Shown in pieces: positions 45,852-54,212 of a stretch of 54,212 bases of DNA (its first letter is position 1; each line of letters begins with the position of its first letter). The notes under the pieces are model-generated. The model saw only the letters and a list, made by a program, of their open reading frames with translations, had not been told where the DNA came from and did not search any database. Made by a program: the position numbers and the translations under genes. Source of the stretch: Prochloraceae cyanobacterium (GTDB lineage: Bacteria; Cyanobacteriota; Cyanobacteriia; Cyanobacteriales; JASJDA01); assembly GCA_030065755.1 (NCBI GenBank), contig JASJDA010000010.1, positions 1-54,212 on the forward strand, given 5' to 3'.

Positions 45852-46181
45852 TTTAGATTTTTACAATTCAAACGGTGTGATTCTCGCTAATTAAGCTAAT
45901 TTAGCACACTCTTAGGGGAGTGTGGGGAGAGGGGGAGAGTGGGGAGAGTGGGAGAGGGGGAGAGTGGGAGAGTGGGAGAGTGGGAGAGTGGGGAACAGGG
46001 GAGCAGGGGGAGTAGAGGAGAATAACAGATAGCAAACAGCTAACAGCCAACAGCTAACAGCCAACAGCAAATAGCCAGATGTTTAAAAAAATATATTTGT
46101 ATAGCATAGTTGCTTACAATTTGTCGCTAACCTATAGTTAGATTTTCATAAAAAAATTGAACTAGCTTTACTGTTTAATAG
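45852..46181. repeat. Repeat-filled spacer (two heptamer-type arrays)
   Basis: No gene in these 330 bp. A G-rich array (GGGAGAGT/GGGGAGAG units, mostly 7-8 base period) covers about 45914-46018. A second array, of AACAGCC/AACAGCT/AACAGCA type, covers 46024-46076; it is complementary to the array at 6339-6380 and matches the one at 52584-52632. The remaining 100 bp upstream of the NfeD-like gene are A+T-rich. Confidence 0.88.
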
Positions 46182-46868
46182 ATGCTATTTAACCCAGCTA
46201 ACGCAACCTACTGGATTTTTCTGGCGATCGGAATTATCTTGTTTTTGTTGACGATTTTTTCTGGCGGAAGCGGCGAAGATATAGAAATTGATATGGACGC
46301 AGACGCAGATATAGATGCAGAGGCTGAATTAGGTTCTGTAGAGATTTTAGGATGGCTAGGAATTGGTAAAGCACCTCTGATTTTGTTATTGGCTGTAGAT
46401 TTTAGCCTCTGGGGAGCGATCGGCTGGATGCTCAATGTTGGGGTTGGAAATCTTATAGGTACTATTCCCACGGGTTTTTTGGGGTTGGGAGGAGTTATTC
46501 TCATATCTTCTGCTGCTGCAAGTTTATTTGTGGGAAGTGTCATATCTAACCCTCTGGGGAAAATTTTCGCTTCTTTTTCAGACGACACTAGCAGCGATCG
46601 CTTTATAGGTTGCGTCGGTACGGTCACTTCTAAACAAGTACCCTATGTTAATTCTCGCCGAGTGGGTCAAGTAGACGTGTTCGATCGCGCGCGTAATTTA
46701 GTCACCATTAGCGTTACTTTACCTCAATGGGCGGAGATAGTGCCCGAACGAGGAGAAAGAGTTTTGATCGTCGATCGAGAAAAAAATCATTATGCAGTCA
46801 TCGCTAAAGATAGTTCTGACGAACAGCGATGGCTAGACGATCGCAGCCAAATAAGAAATTCGCAATAG
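46182..46868 (+). CDS. NfeD/YqiJ-like membrane protein
   Basis: A 228-aa protein with transmembrane spans near the N-terminus (YWIFLAIGIILFLLTIF), in the middle (APLILLLAVDFSLWGAIGW) and again (FLGLGGVILISSAAASLFVG). An acidic linker (DIEIDMDADADIDAEAE) lies between the first two. The C-terminal 80 residues form an OB-fold NfeD-type domain (GCVGTVTSKQVPYVNSRRVG, VPERGERVLIVDRE). It is paired with the flotillin gene 12 bp downstream, as YqiJ is with YqiK. The pair is thought to organise membrane microdomains. Confidence 0.83.
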   Translation: MLFNPANATYWIFLAIGIILFLLTIFSGGSGEDIEIDMDADADIDAEAELGSVEILGWLGIGKAPLILLLAVDFSLWGAIGWMLNVGVGNLIGTIPTGFLGLGGVILISSAAASLFVGSVISNPLGKIFASFSDDTSSDRFIGCVGTVTSKQVPYVNSRRVGQVDVFDRARNLVTISVTLPQWAEIVPERGERVLIVDREKNHYAVIAKDSSDEQRWLDDRSQIRNSQ

Positions 46869-46880
46869 GAACTCAAAATT

Positions 46881-48959
46881 ATGCTGTTTTGGCTAACTTT
46901 TATTCAATCATTACCCCCAATTTATTTTACTGAAATAACCACAAGCGATCGAGAAATAAAAGGTAATTATTCTATGAATACTCAACAAGATTTAATAGCA
47001 CAAACCGCCCAAAGTTCATCTTTTCAGATCGATTTACCCCAAATTAGTGGCATGGGTGGAGCGCTTTTCTTTCCTGGTCTGATTGGAGGTTTAGTTGTTT
47101 TATTACTTCTTGCTATTTGGGCTTATACGAGGGTTTATGTAATTACTCCCAACAACGAAGCCTTTGTGAGAACGGGGGGAGTAGTGCTTAAAAATAAAAC
47201 AGTAATTCTCAACGGCGGTTGTGTGGTTTTACCTGGATTTCACGAAATAACTCGCGTACCTTTGCGAGAGATTTATATTGACGTCGAACGCACTGGAAAA
47301 CTAGCAGTTCGCACCCAAGACTATTTGCGTGCCAATATGCGCGTAACTTTTTACGTTTGTATTAATGCTAAAGAAGAAGATGTTTTAGTTGCTGCAGCTA
47401 GATTATCCAAACAAGGAAAAATTTCAGAAAATGATATTAAAGAAGCACTAGAGAAGCGGGCTGACGATGCCATTCGCGCTGCGGCAAAACGCAAGAGTAT
47501 TGCAGAAATTGATTCGGATAAATTAGGCTTTGCCGATGAAGTTTTAAACTTGATTCAGCAAGATTTGAAAAAAGTCGGTCTGACTTTAAACAATATTGCT
47601 ATTTCGGAAATAGAAGAAAGCGACACTTACGACGAAAATAATTTCTTCGACGCTCAAGGAGTCAAACTCAGAACCGAAACTATTCAACGTTCCATCAAAC
47701 AAAAGTTAGATGTAGAACTAAAAACAGAGCAAGAGAAAAAAGAACTAGAATTGACTACAAAAGTAGCGATCGAACAGCGAGAACTAGAAGCAGAAAAAAA
47801 ATCACTAGAAATTAGTCAAGAGAAAGAAGAAGCCAAATTAAACCAAGAGAAAGAAATTGAATTTCTCAAAGCACAACAAACAAGAGAAATTCAAGAGTCT
47901 CAAGACCAAGAAGCAGCAAAAATAGAACGCAATAAAATTTTGCAGGAAAAAGCAGTTGAAGAAGAAAAAATTCAACAGACACTAGCAGTAGAACAAAGTC
48001 AAATTCAAGCAAATATTGCTCTAGAAGAACGAAATAAAGAATTCAAAGTAGCACAAATTCAGCAAAAACAAGAATCAGAGGTTGCAGAAATTAATCGTCA
48101 AAAAACCATCGACGCATCCCGTTTAACAGCGCAGATAGAAATAGCCGAAGCAGAAAAAGAATCCCAAATAGCCAAAGAAGACGCAGCGATCGCCATAGCT
48201 GAGAAAAGTCGCGATCGCTTCGTTGCTGAAGCAGAAAGAGCGCAAGCAGAAGCTGCAGTAGTCACAGCTACAGAAGTAGAAAAAGCCGAAAGAGATCAGC
48301 GTCTGTCTACGATCGCAGCTCAACAAGAAGCACAAAAAATTCGCATTAAAGAGCAAAACGTCGTCGAAATCGATCTATTTCGTCGCAAGCGTCAAGCAGA
48401 AATAGCTCGTCAAGCAGCAGAATTAGAAGCTCAATCTATCCGCACCCTTGCCGAAGCCAATCAATATAAAGTATTGGCTGAAGCGGAAGGTAAAAAGGCT
48501 CTGATTCAGGCTGAAAATGCCCTCTCCGACGCAAATCGCAATGCGGAACTCATAAAAGCCATTTGGCCTGATTTAGCGCCTCAAATGCCAGAAATAATCA
48601 AATCTCTAACACCTCAACCTGGAGTTTTAGGGGATGCGCGGATTTACTCTTTTCCTGGTGCTAATGGGAATGGCAGCAATGGAGCAGGAAATGGCAGCGA
48701 GATTAGTAAACTGCTACTTTCTACCAGCGGTCTGTCTTTAGTTAATACCTTGCTAGATGAAGGAAAATTAGCAACTCTGATTAGTCAAATTAAGCGATCG
48801 CTCAGTTCGGAGAATGAAGTAGCTGAAGATGTCAAGAAAGTAGAATCAGCAAAAGTTTCTCCCTCTCAAAAGGTTCAGAAACCTTCTCAGATATCTAAAA
48901 CTCCGTCTTTACCTAGGACAAATACAGAAAGACGGGGAGATGTTCCACCAGCAAGTTAA
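46881..48959 (+). CDS. Flotillin/SPFH-family protein
   Basis: A flotillin-type protein (692 aa from this start, 661 from the ATG at 46974). One transmembrane span (FFPGLIGGLVVLLLLAIWAY) is followed by an SPFH domain (VYVITPNNEAFVRTGG to about residue 280). A long Glu/Lys/Ala-rich coiled coil runs to about 560, with EAEGKKALIQAE near its end. The C-terminus has a Gly/Asn-rich stretch and a basic tail. AGGAA precedes the upstream ATG and AAGGTAA the inner one, so the start is unresolved. It probably oligomerises at the membrane with the NfeD-like protein. Confidence 0.9.
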   Translation: MLFWLTFIQSLPPIYFTEITTSDREIKGNYSMNTQQDLIAQTAQSSSFQIDLPQISGMGGALFFPGLIGGLVVLLLLAIWAYTRVYVITPNNEAFVRTGGVVLKNKTVILNGGCVVLPGFHEITRVPLREIYIDVERTGKLAVRTQDYLRANMRVTFYVCINAKEEDVLVAAARLSKQGKISENDIKEALEKRADDAIRAAAKRKSIAEIDSDKLGFADEVLNLIQQDLKKVGLTLNNIAISEIEESDTYDENNFFDAQGVKLRTETIQRSIKQKLDVELKTEQEKKELELTTKVAIEQRELEAEKKSLEISQEKEEAKLNQEKEIEFLKAQQTREIQESQDQEAAKIERNKILQEKAVEEEKIQQTLAVEQSQIQANIALEERNKEFKVAQIQQKQESEVAEINRQKTIDASRLTAQIEIAEAEKESQIAKEDAAIAIAEKSRDRFVAEAERAQAEAAVVTATEVEKAERDQRLSTIAAQQEAQKIRIKEQNVVEIDLFRRKRQAEIARQAAELEAQSIRTLAEANQYKVLAEAEGKKALIQAENALSDANRNAELIKAIWPDLAPQMPEIIKSLTPQPGVLGDARIYSFPGANGNGSNGAGNGSEISKLLLSTSGLSLVNTLLDEGKLATLISQIKRSLSSENEVAEDVKKVESAKVSPSQKVQKPSQISKTPSLPRTNTERRGDVPPAS

Positions 48960-49089
48960 CAATAACTCTCTTTTGTCACGGTTAACGTAGAATCGATAGA
49001 CGACTGCCAAGCGAAGCTGAGTAGGAATATGCCTGTCGTGCTGGAACTATTACTCCCTTGCATTTTGGCAAATCTATCCCTCGAAATAA

Positions 49090-49117
49090 AAAACCTCAGT
49101 TTGATAGCTGAGGTTTT
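49090..49117. terminator. Bidirectional terminator after flotillin
   Basis: AAAACCTCAG (49090-49099) pairs perfectly with CTGAGGTTTT (49108-49117) around an 8-nt loop. A-run and T-run edges allow function in both directions, for the flotillin message and for pgr5 on the minus strand. Confidence 0.75.
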
Positions 49118-49238
49118 GTATGAGGAGAAATTTAATGTCAATGGGAGATACCGATGCTGATGTTAGAAAAAATCTATCTTAAAAGTTTTTGTTAACACTT
49201 ACGCATAGAAATTCAATCTGCTCGTAATCCGATAAAAC

Positions 49239-49436
49239 TTAAGCGAGAAAACCTAACTTCTTACCGTTGTCGCGAGCCGTTCTGATGAGGTTCTGTCTGG
49301 TAGTGCGCTCTATGCCAATGCTATTGCAAAAATTAGTAATTGCCTTAGAGTGCAAAGCAATAGCCTGACCGCGAAGCTTGTTGAATTTGGCTTTTCCTGT
49401 AAAAGTGCGAGCTAGTACGACGATAGGTGCAAACAT
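49239..49436 (-). CDS. pgr5: PGR5-like cyclic electron flow protein
   Basis: A 65-aa protein matching cyanobacterial PGR5 over its full length: MFAPIVVLARTFTGKAKFN, KLRGQAIALHSKAITNFCNS, then TTRQNLIRTARDNGKKLGFLA. In plants and Synechocystis PGR5 takes part in cyclic electron flow around photosystem I; the plant protein has the same core after a transit peptide. AAAGGAAG precedes the ATG. A promoter is visible upstream: TATACT (49469-49474, complement) and TTGCGT (49492-49497) with a 17-bp spacer. No PGRL1-like partner is nearby. Confidence 0.9.
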   Translation of the reverse strand: MFAPIVVLARTFTGKAKFNKLRGQAIALHSKAITNFCNSIGIERTTRQNLIRTARDNGKKLGFLA

Positions 49437-50040
49437 TCTTAACTTCCTTTTGTTACCTTATGTAAATAAGTATAACAGTTTTGTTACATTGACGCAATAA
49501 AGGTTGACACAAAAAGTTAATAGTAGTAATAAAATGTGCTTATCAGAGTTGGTTTGTGGAGTCAGAAGAGAACAATTATGAAATTAGTTTAAAAGTTTTT
49601 TTATTACTTAAAATACCTTAAACACGAACCTGAAGGGAAAGTCCAGGCGCAGTGACAATTTGGAGCTTTAATCTTTTAAGATTTCTTCGTAGTTAGTTGC
49701 TTAAGTTTGAAGTTTATTTAAAGCAAAAGCATCTAGCTTTAACAAAAAAATATGAAAAATATGTAGCAATATATTTAATTCAAAGAGTAAAGTAGAATTA
49801 CCTAGTTGAGCAATAGCTTATAAACAAAAGGATATTAATCTGGCAATATTCGTTGCCAAAATGAATGATTGCTGTATCGAAATAATCGAAACACAAATCT
49901 GGATACAATTTGTTAAAGTTTTTTTAGTCAGATAAAGGAGTCATAAAAATATTCTCAGATTCGGGAATATATCAATTTTTTTTGGGCTTTACAAGATTTT
50001 TCTTAATTAAAATAACCGTATTTAAATAATTTTTAAACAC
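49437..50040. promoter_or_regulatory. Divergent promoter region between pgr5 and the Cache kinase
   Basis: Besides the pgr5 promoter on the minus strand, a plus-strand TTGACA (49504-49509) is followed after 17 bp by TAATAA (49527-49532). It lies about 500 bp before the kinase start, so the kinase would have a long leader, or the promoter may drive a separate RNA. The leader contains GGGAAAGTCCAGGC (49636-49649) in otherwise A+T-rich sequence. No coding frame is convincing. Confidence 0.5.
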
Positions 50041-52356
50041 ATGAAAATACTATTCTTTAATAGTTTAAGATTTCGCATGCCAACTCTGGTTTTAGCAGGG
50101 ACAGTTCCTTTAATGTTAGGAATGATGTTTTATGCCAGAGAACGGGGCATCGAAAAAATTCGCATTGAAGCTGAAGAAAATTTAATTTTAAAAACTGATT
50201 TATTATCTGAAGGTGTATCAAGATGGAACGAATCCAATATTTTAGCTCTAACTAATCTCAGCGATCGATCTGATATTATTAGCATGAAACCTGAACGACA
50301 AAAAGAAGGACTAAGGAAACTAACTAAAAACTATCAGCATATTTATCTAGCTATGACCATAGATAAATCTGGTTGGAATGTAGCTCGTAGCGATAATAAA
50401 ACATCTAAATATTACGGAGATCGTCAGTATTTTCAAGCGGCAATAGCAGGTAATAATATTAGTTATCAAACTCTTATTAGTCGTACCAGTAAAAAACCAG
50501 CTTTATGTATTTCTACACCTATTCGCTCAGAACAAATAGTGCTTATCGGAGTAACAACAATATGTACTAGTCTCAATGTTTTAAGCAAGCAAGTAGGTAA
50601 ACTTAGATTTGGTCAAACTGGTTATGCTTTTGTTGTCGATCGTGATGGTCAAGTATTAGCTCATGGAAATCCCAAATATCTTTCGGGAGAGGGACTAACT
50701 GATTTGAGCAATTATCCACCAATTAAAAATGCTTTAGAAAATAATATTGGAGAATTACACTTTAACGATCGCCAGAGAAAATGGGTTTCAAATACTACTC
50801 GTTTAGAAAATGGTTGGATAGTCGGGATTATTCAAGAAGAAGCCGAATTTTTCCAAAGTAAAAGAGACTTTCAACGTTTAGTTTTGTTTGTGGTTTTGAT
50901 TGCGGTTGGTGGTGTGAGCATTGTCACTTGGTTTGTAGCAGAGCGTCTGATTAAACCAATTAGTAATTTAACTAAAGAAGCCCTGGCAATTAGTAATGGC
51001 CAATTAGATCGCAAAGTACAAATTAATCGTAATGATGAATTAGGAATTTTAGCTAATTCTTTTAATCACATGGGGACTCAACTCAAACAATCTTTTTCTA
51101 CTTTAGAGCAGCGCATTGAAGCACGGACCATCTCACTTGAACTCGCTGTAAAAGAAGCTGAAACTGCAAAAGAAGAAGCTCTCGCCGCTAATCAAGCTAA
51201 AGATGATTTTTTAGTGAACATTTCTCACGAACTTCGCAGCCCTCTTAATAGTATTTTAGGTTATACAAAATTAATTTTGGGGGGTAACAATCTCCATACT
51301 TCTCAAATACTCAGTTTACAGATTGTCAAACAAAGCGGAACTCATTTATTGACCTTAATTAACGATCTTTTAGATTTTTCTAAATCTAAAGCTGGCAAAA
51401 TGCAACTCAATTTTACTCAATTTAACTTGTTGGAATTTATCGAAGTTGTCACAGGTATCGTCGAGATGCAAGCCAGAGAAAAAAGCTTACCATTTAAATA
51501 TCAAGTTATTGGGGATCTACCTAGGGGAATAAGAGGTGACGAACAAAGATTGCGACAGATTTTGCTGAATTTGTTAACTAATGCCGTCAAATTTACCGAG
51601 CGGGGTCAGGTGTTTTTAAGAGTTAAGCAGATCCATAGGCAAAACAATCGCTCTGAAATACGTTTTGAAGTAATTGACAGTGGGGTAGGAATAAGTTCGA
51701 GTAAGTTAGAAAAAATTTTTCAACCTTTTGAACAAGTTGGGGATTCAGAAACTTTTAGAGCTGGCACGGGTTTAGGGTTATCTATTAGCCAAGAATTAGC
51801 TCAGCTGATGGGGAGCAAAATCCAAGTTAAAAGTGAGTTGGGTCAGGGTTCTGTTTTTTCTTTTGATGTTATTTTCGATGTGGTTGAATTAGGAGATTTT
51901 GAAAATATTAAAGCAAAGAATAGTCAAATCATCGGTTATAAAGGCCATCAACAATCGAAAATTTTAGTAGTAGACGATCGCAAAGAAAATCGTTTATTAT
52001 TACTAAATCTTCTCGAAGCAAAAGGTTTTAAAGTTTTTGAAGCCCAAAATGGTAAAGAAGGTTTAGAGATGGCTTGTGAAATTCAACCCGATCTGATCTT
52101 GACCGATTTACTAATGCCTGTCAAAACTGGCTTAACTATGGTTTTAGAACTAAGAGAAATATCAGAATTTAAAAATCTCCCGATTATTAGTCTTTCTGCA
52201 AGTGCCGAAATAATGTCTAAGCAAAGCTTGAGTGTCGGCTGTAATGCCCTTTTACCTAAACCTATTGAAGAAGAAAAATTATATGCTTTGTTACAAAAAT
52301 ATTTAGATCTCAAGTGGATTTTTGAGTCTGAATCTATTGCCGATTCTATAGTTTAA
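50041..52356 (+). CDS. Membrane hybrid histidine kinase (Cache-HAMP-HK-REC)
   Basis: A 771-aa sensor kinase. TM1 is near residues 13-30 (PTLVLAGTVPLMLGMMF). A periplasmic double-Cache-type sensor follows (about 35-275, with YFQAAIAG and GQTGYAFVVDRDGQVLAH). TM2 is near 277-298, then a HAMP domain, HisKA with ISHELRSPLNSIL, HATPase with NLLTNAVKF and GTGLGLSIS, and a C-terminal receiver (VVDDRKENR, LILTDLLMPVKTG). Cache domains often bind small organic ligands; the signal is unknown. No response regulator gene is adjacent. Confidence 0.9.
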   Translation: MKILFFNSLRFRMPTLVLAGTVPLMLGMMFYARERGIEKIRIEAEENLILKTDLLSEGVSRWNESNILALTNLSDRSDIISMKPERQKEGLRKLTKNYQHIYLAMTIDKSGWNVARSDNKTSKYYGDRQYFQAAIAGNNISYQTLISRTSKKPALCISTPIRSEQIVLIGVTTICTSLNVLSKQVGKLRFGQTGYAFVVDRDGQVLAHGNPKYLSGEGLTDLSNYPPIKNALENNIGELHFNDRQRKWVSNTTRLENGWIVGIIQEEAEFFQSKRDFQRLVLFVVLIAVGGVSIVTWFVAERLIKPISNLTKEALAISNGQLDRKVQINRNDELGILANSFNHMGTQLKQSFSTLEQRIEARTISLELAVKEAETAKEEALAANQAKDDFLVNISHELRSPLNSILGYTKLILGGNNLHTSQILSLQIVKQSGTHLLTLINDLLDFSKSKAGKMQLNFTQFNLLEFIEVVTGIVEMQAREKSLPFKYQVIGDLPRGIRGDEQRLRQILLNLLTNAVKFTERGQVFLRVKQIHRQNNRSEIRFEVIDSGVGISSSKLEKIFQPFEQVGDSETFRAGTGLGLSISQELAQLMGSKIQVKSELGQGSVFSFDVIFDVVELGDFENIKAKNSQIIGYKGHQQSKILVVDDRKENRLLLLNLLEAKGFKVFEAQNGKEGLEMACEIQPDLILTDLLMPVKTGLTMVLELREISEFKNLPIISLSASAEIMSKQSLSVGCNALLPKPIEEEKLYALLQKYLDLKWIFESESIADSIV

Positions 52357-52583
52357 GTAGTCGGGAGAGCCAGAAACTAAAATGTCAAGTTGGTGCCCCA
52401 CTCAATACTGTTCGGTTAAGCCACAATTCTTTGGGGCAGGGATTAATGGGGGCATTGGTGTGGAATTTCCATCCCTATGGAGCTAAACCCCGTTCACAAA
52501 ACTCTGCACAGATCTCACGTTTATGGATCGATGGCGACTTTTGTTATCATAACAACTGGCTGCAGTTGAGTACCGAGATTTTG
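52357..52583. other. Spacer before the IscB element
   Basis: No supported gene. A frame at 52431-52634 runs into the heptamer array and has no ribosome site. Short coding-like stretches in two frames (for example SRLWIDGDFCYHNNW near 52505-52560) may be the remains of a decayed gene, but nothing is recognised. Confidence 0.4.
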
Positions 52584-52632
52584 AGCAAACAGCAAACAGC
52601 CAACAGCAAACAGCCAACAGCCAATAGCAAAT
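52584..52632. repeat. AGCAAAC/AGCCAAC heptamer array abutting the IscB RNA
   Basis: Seven tandem heptamers (AGCAAAC twice, AGCCAAC, AGCAAAC, AGCCAAC, AGCCAAT, AGCAAAT). The same family is at 46024-46076 and, in reverse, at 6339-6380. The structured RNA region of the IscB element begins within a few bases of the array's end. Confidence 0.92.
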
Positions 52633-52637
52633 AACAA

Positions 52638-52886
52638 GTCAGCACCCCGCACTCTTCGTGACGGGGCTTCGTGCCTCGAAACAATAGTTAGCTGACCAGC
52701 TTAAGCTCTTTTTAGAACTACGTTATTGGCAAGAGTTAAAGACCTACCTTGGAATGCGTGCCAGTTTCAAGCTCTAGAACCGAAAAGTTAAACAGTTGTA
52801 CGAGGGGTAAAACAGTGCTTTTTGGATAGTACCGACCAATAACTTTAGCGAGGCAAACATTACACGAAAGTAGAAGAGACAAAACC
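52638..52886 (+). ncRNA. Probable IscB omega-RNA (HEARO-type)
   Basis: The 249 nt directly upstream of iscB are rich in pairing. GTCAGC (52638-52643) pairs with GCTGAC (52691-52696), enclosing a strong hairpin, CCCCG-CAC (52645-52652) with GTG-A-CGGGG (52658-52666). Further on, GCTCTT and AAGAGT segments can pair. IscB proteins use an RNA encoded just upstream of their gene, with the guide at its 5' end; position and size fit. Boundaries are inferred, not measured. Confidence 0.7.
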
Positions 52887-54188
52887 ATGTCTAACTTTGT
52901 TTTTGTTCTAGATACCAACAAGCAACCATTAACTCCTTGTACTCCAGGAATGGCTCGTAGCTTGCTAAAAGCGGGTAAAGCTGCGGTATTTAAACAGTAT
53001 CCATTTACAATTATTCTTTATAAGGTAGTCAACAAACAAGAAGTTAAACCATGCCTACTTAAATTAGACCCAGGTAGTAAAACCACAGGGTTAGGAATCT
53101 TGCAAGGGAACAAGCTTATCTGGGCTGCTGAATTAACACATCGCGGACAACAAATAAAAGACGATCTAGAATCGCGTCGTTCTTTGAGAAGAGGTCGTAG
53201 GACTAGAAAAACTAGATACAGACAACCTAGATTTCTCAATAGAACCAGACCAAAAGGTGGCTCTGCTCCTAGTCTAGAGCATCGGGTTTTAACTACATTA
53301 ACTTGGGTAAATAAATTAATTAAATTCTGTCCTATTAATTCAATAGCGACAGAATTAGTCAGGTTTGATACTCAGAAAATAAACAATCCTGAGATATCAG
53401 GAACGGGGTATCAGCAAGGAACACTCTATCAATACGAAGTTAGAGAATACTTGTTAGAAAAGTTTAATCGTACCTGTGCTTATTGTGGTGTTAAAGATGT
53501 TCCTTTAGAAGTTGAGCATATAGTACCCAAGTCAAAAGGTGGAAGTAATCGAATATCTAACTTAACTATTGCTTGTGTACCATGTAATCAAACTAAATCT
53601 AACAGAGATATTAAAGACTTTTTAGCAAATAAACCATCTTTGCTTCATCGAATATTATCCCAAGCCAAAGCTCCATTAAAAGATGCCGCAGCAGTTAACT
53701 CTACTCGTTGGAAATTATTTAATAGTCTTAAAGAAACTGGTTTACCTGTAACAACTGGTACGGGAGGACAAACTAAGTTTAATCGCACTACTCAACAACT
53801 AGAAAAACGTCATTATTTGGATGCTGCTTGTGTGGGGAATACTCCTGATTTAGAGATACTGACCCAACAACCATTACTAATAAAATGCGCTGGTCATGGT
53901 CAACGACAAGTTATTCATGTCAATAAACATGGTTTTCCCAGACTAAACAAAACAGGAACCAAGGTGAGAAAAGCAGCTTTAATTAAACAAGTTAAAGGCT
54001 TTCAAACTGGAGATATTGTTAAAGCTGTTGTCACTCGCGGAAAAAAAGTTGGTTCTTATTTAGGGAAAGTAGCTGTTAGAAGTAGTGGGTCATTTAATAT
54101 CAAAACTCTAAACGAAACAGTACAAGGAATTAGTTATAAATACTGCATTTCTATACACCGAAAAGATGGTTATGTTTATGGATTTTAA
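52887..54188 (+). CDS. iscB: RNA-guided nuclease IscB
   Basis: A 433-aa IscB, related to the ancestor of Cas9. The PLMP domain is at the N-terminus (residues 1-45). RuvC-I has D61 in KLDPGSKTTGLGI, and an Arg-rich bridge helix follows (SRRSLRRGRRTRKTR). RuvC-II has E156 in IATELVRF. The HNH domain has C197-C200, H211 in EHIVPKSKGG, and C230-C233. RuvC-III has H309 and D312 in KRHYLDAACVG. All catalytic residues seem present, so the enzyme is probably active. The gene stands alone, with no transposase in the window, and is preceded by a probable omega-RNA. Confidence 0.95.
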   Translation: MSNFVFVLDTNKQPLTPCTPGMARSLLKAGKAAVFKQYPFTIILYKVVNKQEVKPCLLKLDPGSKTTGLGILQGNKLIWAAELTHRGQQIKDDLESRRSLRRGRRTRKTRYRQPRFLNRTRPKGGSAPSLEHRVLTTLTWVNKLIKFCPINSIATELVRFDTQKINNPEISGTGYQQGTLYQYEVREYLLEKFNRTCAYCGVKDVPLEVEHIVPKSKGGSNRISNLTIACVPCNQTKSNRDIKDFLANKPSLLHRILSQAKAPLKDAAAVNSTRWKLFNSLKETGLPVTTGTGGQTKFNRTTQQLEKRHYLDAACVGNTPDLEILTQQPLLIKCAGHGQRQVIHVNKHGFPRLNKTGTKVRKAALIKQVKGFQTGDIVKAVVTRGKKVGSYLGKVAVRSSGSFNIKTLNETVQGISYKYCISIHRKDGYVYGF

Positions 54189-54195
54189 TTTCACA

Positions 54196-54211
54196 GCGGT
54201 TAAAACCGCTC
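54196..54211. repeat. Palindrome after iscB
   Basis: AGCGGTT, two bases, AACCGCT: a perfect 7-bp inverted repeat seven bases after the iscB stop. It may be the right-end hairpin of the mobile element or a terminator; the window stops here. Confidence 0.6.
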
Positions 54212-54212
54212 G

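Noticed and set aside
49135-49182. 15-codon frame after a strong GAGGAG site
   Set aside because: Too short to support without conservation; it lies just behind a terminator.
49626-49665. GGGAAAGTCCAGGC resembles the conserved RNase P RNA segment, and AGGGAA with GCGC recalls a cobalamin riboswitch
   Set aside because: The rest of rnpB (AGTGCCACAGAAA-type segment and later conserved blocks) and the GCCACTG box of the riboswitch are absent downstream.
52431-52634. 67-codon frame before the IscB element
   Set aside because: It ends in the heptamer array, lacks a ribosome site, and matches nothing recognised.

Overview
The window is cyanobacterial chromosome. Evidence: many GCGATCGC (HIP1) octamers, A+T-rich intergenic DNA with heptanucleotide repeat arrays, a Cph1-type phytochrome, a PGR5 homologue and a cyanobacterial-order nitrogenase cluster. 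The nif genes are uninterrupted (no excision elements in nifD or fdxN), which fits a non-heterocystous diazotroph, possibly a unicellular, colonial or baeocyte-forming lineage. The exact taxon cannot be read from the sequence.

Region 1 (1-1277) is the flank of the nif island: the C-terminal part of an IS4-type transposase and a solitary zeta-toxin-like P-loop protein. Region 2 (1358-17394), all on the minus strand and read right to left, is a compact molybdenum nitrogenase cluster: nifB, fdxN, nifS, nifU, nifH, nifD, nifK, a Mo-nitrogenase-associated small ORF, nifE, nifN, a DUF269 gene, nifX, a second DUF269 gene, a Rop-like small gene, nifW, hesA, hesB, fdxH. NifB, FdxN, NifS and NifU supply Fe-S clusters and cofactor precursor; NifE, NifN and NifX handle FeMo-cofactor; NifHDK is the enzyme; FdxH is the probable electron donor. 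FdxN carries an expanded four-copy C-terminal repeat, and DUF269 is present twice.

Region 3 (17395-18517) is the long nifB upstream region, with 22-bp-phased direct repeats and a heptamer array. Region 4 (18518-32676), plus strand, holds a Cys-rich small protein, a CHAD protein, an aspartoacylase-like enzyme, Era, a large CheA-like hybrid kinase with no visible Hpt, a SpoIID/LytB protein, a phytochrome hybrid kinase and a receiver-kinase. Region 5 (32677-36934) has two related structured repeat elements flanking a DM13 gene, then a SWIM-finger gene with an upstream 57-aa gene and a truncated paralogue of that gene. Region 6 (36935-46868) has a YdcF-like protein, FolC, a GNAT protein, a pentapeptide-repeat protein, a zinc-ribbon protein, an HTH-like protein, an IS607 element (tnpA split by an amber codon, tnpB without a zinc ribbon), acylphosphatase, an HdrB-like protein and an NfeD-like protein. 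Region 7 (46881-54212) has flotillin, pgr5, a Cache hybrid kinase, and an intact IscB nuclease gene preceded by a probable omega-RNA.

The strongest candidates for something undescribed are the pair of structured elements at 33003-33226 and 34258-34519, the phased repeats upstream of nifB, and the IscB guide region lying in a dispersed genomic heptamer repeat.
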